Shown: positions 6,422-8,409 of the stretch, in pieces
Position numbering within the stretch: the stretch's first letter is position 1
Layout: each line of letters begins with the position of its first letter
Source: JAYVJM01 sp043769275
Lineage (GTDB): Bacteria; Pseudomonadota; Gammaproteobacteria; Pseudomonadales; UBA7239
NCBI GenBank assembly: GCA_043769275.1
Contig: JAYVJM010000067.1
Span: 1 to 8,409, forward strand
DNA: 8,409 nt
Direction of reading: 5' to 3'
Notes under the pieces: generated by a model
What the model was told of the DNA's origin: nothing
Seen by the model: only the letters and a program-made list of their open reading frames with translations
Database searches by the model: none
Made by a program: the position numbers and the translations under genes

Positions 6422-7207
6422 TTATGGGGCTACAGTGACCATTGCGTCGCTAACCACACCAAAGCTGAAGGGTTTCGTTACGGGTTTTTCTAATGTTTTA
6501 TTCCATACCTTGGGTGACATCGCTATTTTGCAGCCCTCTAAAGCAGGTGTATTAACCGCAACCTTAGCCTTGCCACTCACTAGCATAGTAGTAGTGGCCG
6601 TTGTTTTATTGGCATTAAATACAATAGTACCCGTAGTCAATTTCACACTGCTATATATTGGGTCAAAACCTAGAATGACGGCTGTTTGCGTAGGTTTTTT
6701 GGGGTTTATAACCTTGCAAGAATCTGCTACTAAACCATCTTCCTTGAACAACAGTGGCATCCACTCAGACACAGTAAGCAGGCTTAACGATGGATTAAAC
6801 AAATTTCCCCATGCTAGCTTTGCCTTTGCACCGGCCGCAGGGTTACCATCAAGCACATACTTAATCGTGTTGCCGCTTGGGTCTTTTTTATCCACCAACC
6901 ACTTGCCAGACAGGTTAATCAGGACTCCATTTGGATTTGTTGAGGCAATCATTTTAGAAGAGGCAATCGTACCGGTAAATGTCTTGTTCGACTTCAAGAT
7001 AATTGTTTGGGAAACAGGCGCAATATCCGTAGGTATGATTTTTTTTGCATCTGCAAGGTTAATAGTAATTGTTGTGTTCATTTTATCGACCGTGCTTTCA
7101 GCAGCCGTCACGGTATAAACCGTGGTCACCGGCTTACCCGCAAACGCACTAGAAGAAACCGCAGCGGCACAAACAACAGGCAATAAAACGTTAAAGTATT
7201 TTTTCAT
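6422..7207 (-). CDS. exported protein of unknown function
   Basis: I do not recognise this 261-residue protein. The first 23 residues form a clear Sec signal peptide: MKK, a hydrophobic core, then SSSAFA with a likely cut after Ala23. The Cys at 13 does not sit in a lipobox, so it is probably not a lipoprotein. The mature part is rich in Thr, Val, Ala and Lys, has alternating hydrophobic and polar residues (TTITINLA, GTIVFNANKTT) that suggest beta-strands, and has exactly two Cys (164 and 226) that could form a disulfide. There are no further membrane segments and no catalytic motif that I can name. A strong GGAGG (7216-7220) lies eight bases before the ATG, inside a small hairpin. The signal peptide and ribosome site make this the real frame rather than the 227-codon frame on the other strand. 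It may be a periplasmic, surface or secreted structural protein. Confidence 0.85.
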   Translation of the reverse strand: MKKYFNVLLPVVCAAAVSSSAFAGKPVTTVYTVTAAESTVDKMNTTITINLADAKKIIPTDIAPVSQTIILKSNKTFTGTIASSKMIASTNPNGVLINLSGKWLVDKKDPSGNTIKYVLDGNPAAGAKAKLAWGNLFNPSLSLLTVSEWMPLLFKEDGLVADSCKVINPKKPTQTAVILGFDPIYSSVKLTTGTIVFNANKTTATTTMLVSGKAKVAVNTPALEGCKIAMSPKVWNKTLEKPVTKPFSFGVVSDAMVTVAP

Positions 7208-7385
7208 TGTAATGCCCTCCTAGGGCGATATTTGTTTTTGATATTGTGGTTTTAGTTACTATTGTTATACGCGTTTTTGTAAACGCTGCGGCGACTTTAT
7301 CACAGACATTGAGCAATGCAAGCGGCTCGCTTAGGGTTTAATAGCCAGCCAATCAGTTAAATGATTGCCTTAGTGCGATAGCGCA
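7208..7385 (-). promoter_or_regulatory. AT-rich 5' region of the exported-protein gene, with candidate -10 and inverted repeats
   Basis: This 178-base spacer follows yajC. Reading on the - strand it holds a TATAAC candidate -10 (7264-7269) about 57 bases before the ATG. Directly upstream of that is a perfect inverted repeat, GCGTTT and AAACGC (7271-7286, four-base loop), which occupies the place of a promoter spacer. No good -35 box is visible at 16-18 bases. Closer to yajC are CAATCA/TGATTG (7350-7367) and TGCG/CGCA (7374-7385) hairpins, neither with a T-tract, so the end of the yajC transcript is unclear. The promoter assignment is tentative. Confidence 0.35.
7214..7226 (-). promoter_or_regulatory. 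ribosome binding site inside a small hairpin
   Basis: On the - strand the sequence GCCCTAGGAGGGC forms a five-base-pair stem (GCCCT with AGGGC) around an AGG loop. The stem and loop contain the whole Shine-Dalgarno site of the exported-protein gene. The hairpin is short but GC-rich in an AT-rich leader, so it could limit ribosome access. It could also be a chance palindrome. Confidence 0.45.
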
Positions 7386-7724
7386 TTAAATAGCCTTGAT
7401 GGTGCCTTTTGGCAACACCGCATGTACGGCCTGACGTTGAAACTTCAGCTCAATATTGTCGCCTGTATTTAGCACCAAATAATCGCCATCTATACGCAAA
7501 ATGCGCCCAAGCAAACCAGAGGTTAGAACCACCTCGTCGCCTTTATTTAAGGCATTTAGCAACGCATCTTGCTCTTTTTGGCGCTTGCGCTGTGGCCGAA
7601 TAATCAAAAAGTACATGAGCACGAACATGCCCACCATCATCAAAATCATGCTGATGGGGCTTTGTGAACTGGCTGCAGCCGGCGCTGCTGTTTGTGCCAT
7701 TGCATCAGAAATAAAAAAACTCAT
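7386..7724 (-). CDS. yajC: Sec translocon accessory subunit YajC
   Basis: YajC is a small inner-membrane protein that joins SecD and SecF in the holo-translocon. The 112 residues match the family: a short N-terminus, one membrane segment at about 24-42 (ISMILMMVGMFVLMYFLII), the family signature RPQRKRQKEQ (43-52), and a small cytoplasmic beta-domain with GDEVVLTSGLLGRI. The Ala-rich stretch at 8-20 is common in YajC. GAGAGG precedes the ATG by five bases. It lies 35 bases after bcp on the same strand and may share its transcript. The usual partners, tgt upstream and secD-secF downstream, are not here: bcp is on one side and an exported protein on the other. Confidence 0.95.
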   Translation of the reverse strand: MSFFISDAMAQTAAPAAASSQSPISMILMMVGMFVLMYFLIIRPQRKRQKEQDALLNALNKGDEVVLTSGLLGRILRIDGDYLVLNTGDNIELKFQRQAVHAVLPKGTIKAI

Positions 7725-7759
7725 TACCGCCTCTCTTTTAATGGATGGGGAATTAACTG

Positions 7760-8242
7760 TTAAATACCTTTTAGCTGGGCATGAAACAATACCAGCACGT
7801 CAGCTTGGTGTGTTTTTGTACTCAATTTTTCCATGATATGACGCAAACAACCGTCCCGACCGATAATAAATGTGGTTCGCAAAATCCCCATATATTCTCG
7901 ACCCATGAGCTTTTTTTTCCCCCATACGCCGTACTGTTCTGCAACGCTGTGATATGGGTCAGACAGCAAGTCAAAGGTCAAGTGATCGCGCTCACGAAAT
8001 CTCAGCAGCGATTTTGGAGAGTCTGGGCTCACACCAAGCACGACAACATCCAATGCGGCAAGCTCTGCAGCAACGTCACGCAAACCACAAGCCTGTACTG
8101 TGCAGCCAGGAGTCATCGCTTTGGGGTAAAAGTACAACAAAACGCGCTTTTTATTGATGAAGTCTTTAGGGCTTACCTTACGGCTATCCTGATTAAGCAA
8201 GCCGAAATCGGGAGCGGGATGGCCTATCGCGGGGAAAGTCAT
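7760..8242 (-). CDS. bcp: thioredoxin-dependent peroxiredoxin Bcp (PrxQ type)
   Basis: This cytoplasmic enzyme reduces hydrogen peroxide and organic hydroperoxides using thioredoxin. The active-site motif PKAMTPGCTVQAC (40-52) gives Pro40, Thr44, the peroxidatic Cys47 and the resolving Cys52 five residues later, as in E. coli Bcp (Cys45, Cys50). Arg122 in LRTTFIIG is the conserved arginine. The 160 residues are full length, and the N-terminal GHPAPDFGLLNQD is typical of the family. No clear Shine-Dalgarno site precedes the ATG at 8242; upstream is a T-rich stretch. A consensus -10 box lies 26 bases upstream, so the gene probably has its own short leader. yajC follows after 35 bases. Confidence 0.95.
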   Translation of the reverse strand: MTFPAIGHPAPDFGLLNQDSRKVSPKDFINKKRVLLYFYPKAMTPGCTVQACGLRDVAAELAALDVVVLGVSPDSPKSLLRFRERDHLTFDLLSDPYHSVAEQYGVWGKKKLMGREYMGILRTTFIIGRDGCLRHIMEKLSTKTHQADVLVLFHAQLKGI

Positions 8243-8268
8243 AAAAATGTGCCGGTGATGGGGGCGAG

Positions 8269-8274
8269 CATTAT
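8269..8274 (-). promoter_or_regulatory. candidate -10 box of bcp
   Basis: The - strand reads GGCTATAATGC, an exact TATAAT, 26 bases upstream of the bcp ATG and within the spacer after the gene at the right edge. No good -35 match is visible 16-18 bases further up, where the sequence is G-rich, so an activator or an upstream contact may be needed. The call rests on the hexamer and its position. Confidence 0.5.
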
Positions 8275-8318
8275 AGCCAACTCTCCCATCCCCTGCCCAC
8301 TGCTTTTATAAACTGATG

Positions 8319-8409
8319 TTACGCAGCCGCGCTAAATTGCTGAAGTTCTGCATAGGCGGCTCGCGATGCGTTGATGAGTAATTTCCGACAAAGCGCGAAG
8401 GGATTGAGC
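8319..8409 (-). CDS. C-terminal end of a gene cut by the window edge
   Basis: The - strand is open from the right edge to a TAA at 8319-8321, giving the last 29 residues of a protein. These include PFALCRKLLINASRAAYAEL and end QQFSAAA. The tail looks like an amphipathic helix rich in Ala, Leu and Gln. It loosely recalls phasin-family tails, which bind polyhydroxyalkanoate granules, but the piece is too short to assign. It is on the same strand as bcp and ends 76 bases before it, with the bcp -10 box between them. Confidence 0.5.
   Translation of the reverse strand, partial: LNPFALCRKLLINASRAAYAELQQFSAAA

Noticed and set aside
6435..7118. 227-codon + strand frame opposite the exported-protein gene
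   Set aside because: The - strand frame has a signal peptide, a strong Shine-Dalgarno site and a matching terminator. The + strand frame has none of these and reads like a low-complexity mirror.
7781..8311. 176-codon + strand frame opposite bcp
   Set aside because: It lies over the well-conserved bcp frame with its active-site Cys residues. The + strand product shows no family features.

Overview
This window comes from a gammaproteobacterium, most likely an environmental one with type IV pili. The evidence is a FimX-type pilus regulator with degenerate GGDEF and EAL domains, a lapA-pyrF pair, YajC, Bcp and a class C penicillin-binding protein, all of the gammaproteobacterial form. I cannot fix the genus from sequence alone. 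The window is mainly chromosomal housekeeping genes, but several stand outside their usual neighbourhoods, which suggests a rearranged genome.

Layout. On the + strand, fimX (56-2161) is followed 50 bases later by dacB (2212-3633). A 147-base spacer between convergent genes (3634-3780) is almost filled by an intergenic palindromic repeat with nested and crossing inverted repeats. On the - strand come a CDF cation efflux gene (4689-3781) and, overlapping its start by four bases, the C-terminal half of a trans-aconitate methyltransferase-like gene (5159-4686). That gene has lost its SAM-binding half. A 131-base divergent spacer holds a + strand terminator. The + strand lapA-pyrF pair (5291-6308) then runs into a bidirectional terminator (6356-6392). 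On the - strand, converging on pyrF, are an unrecognised exported protein (7207-6422), yajC (7724-7386) and bcp (8242-7760). A consensus -10 box lies upstream of bcp, and the last 29 codons of another - strand gene touch the right edge.

How the genes fit together. Most of the products work at the cell envelope: surface motility control (FimX), peptidoglycan trimming (DacB), metal export (CDF), LPS assembly (LapA), Sec translocation (YajC) and an exported protein of unknown role. PyrF (pyrimidine synthesis) and Bcp (peroxide removal) are cytoplasmic. I found no CRISPR array, tRNA, rRNA, integrase or transposase, and no convincing undescribed multi-gene system. The best leads are the truncated methyltransferase coupled to the CDF gene, the exported protein whose ribosome binding site sits in a small hairpin, and the repeat-built spacer between dacB and the CDF gene.
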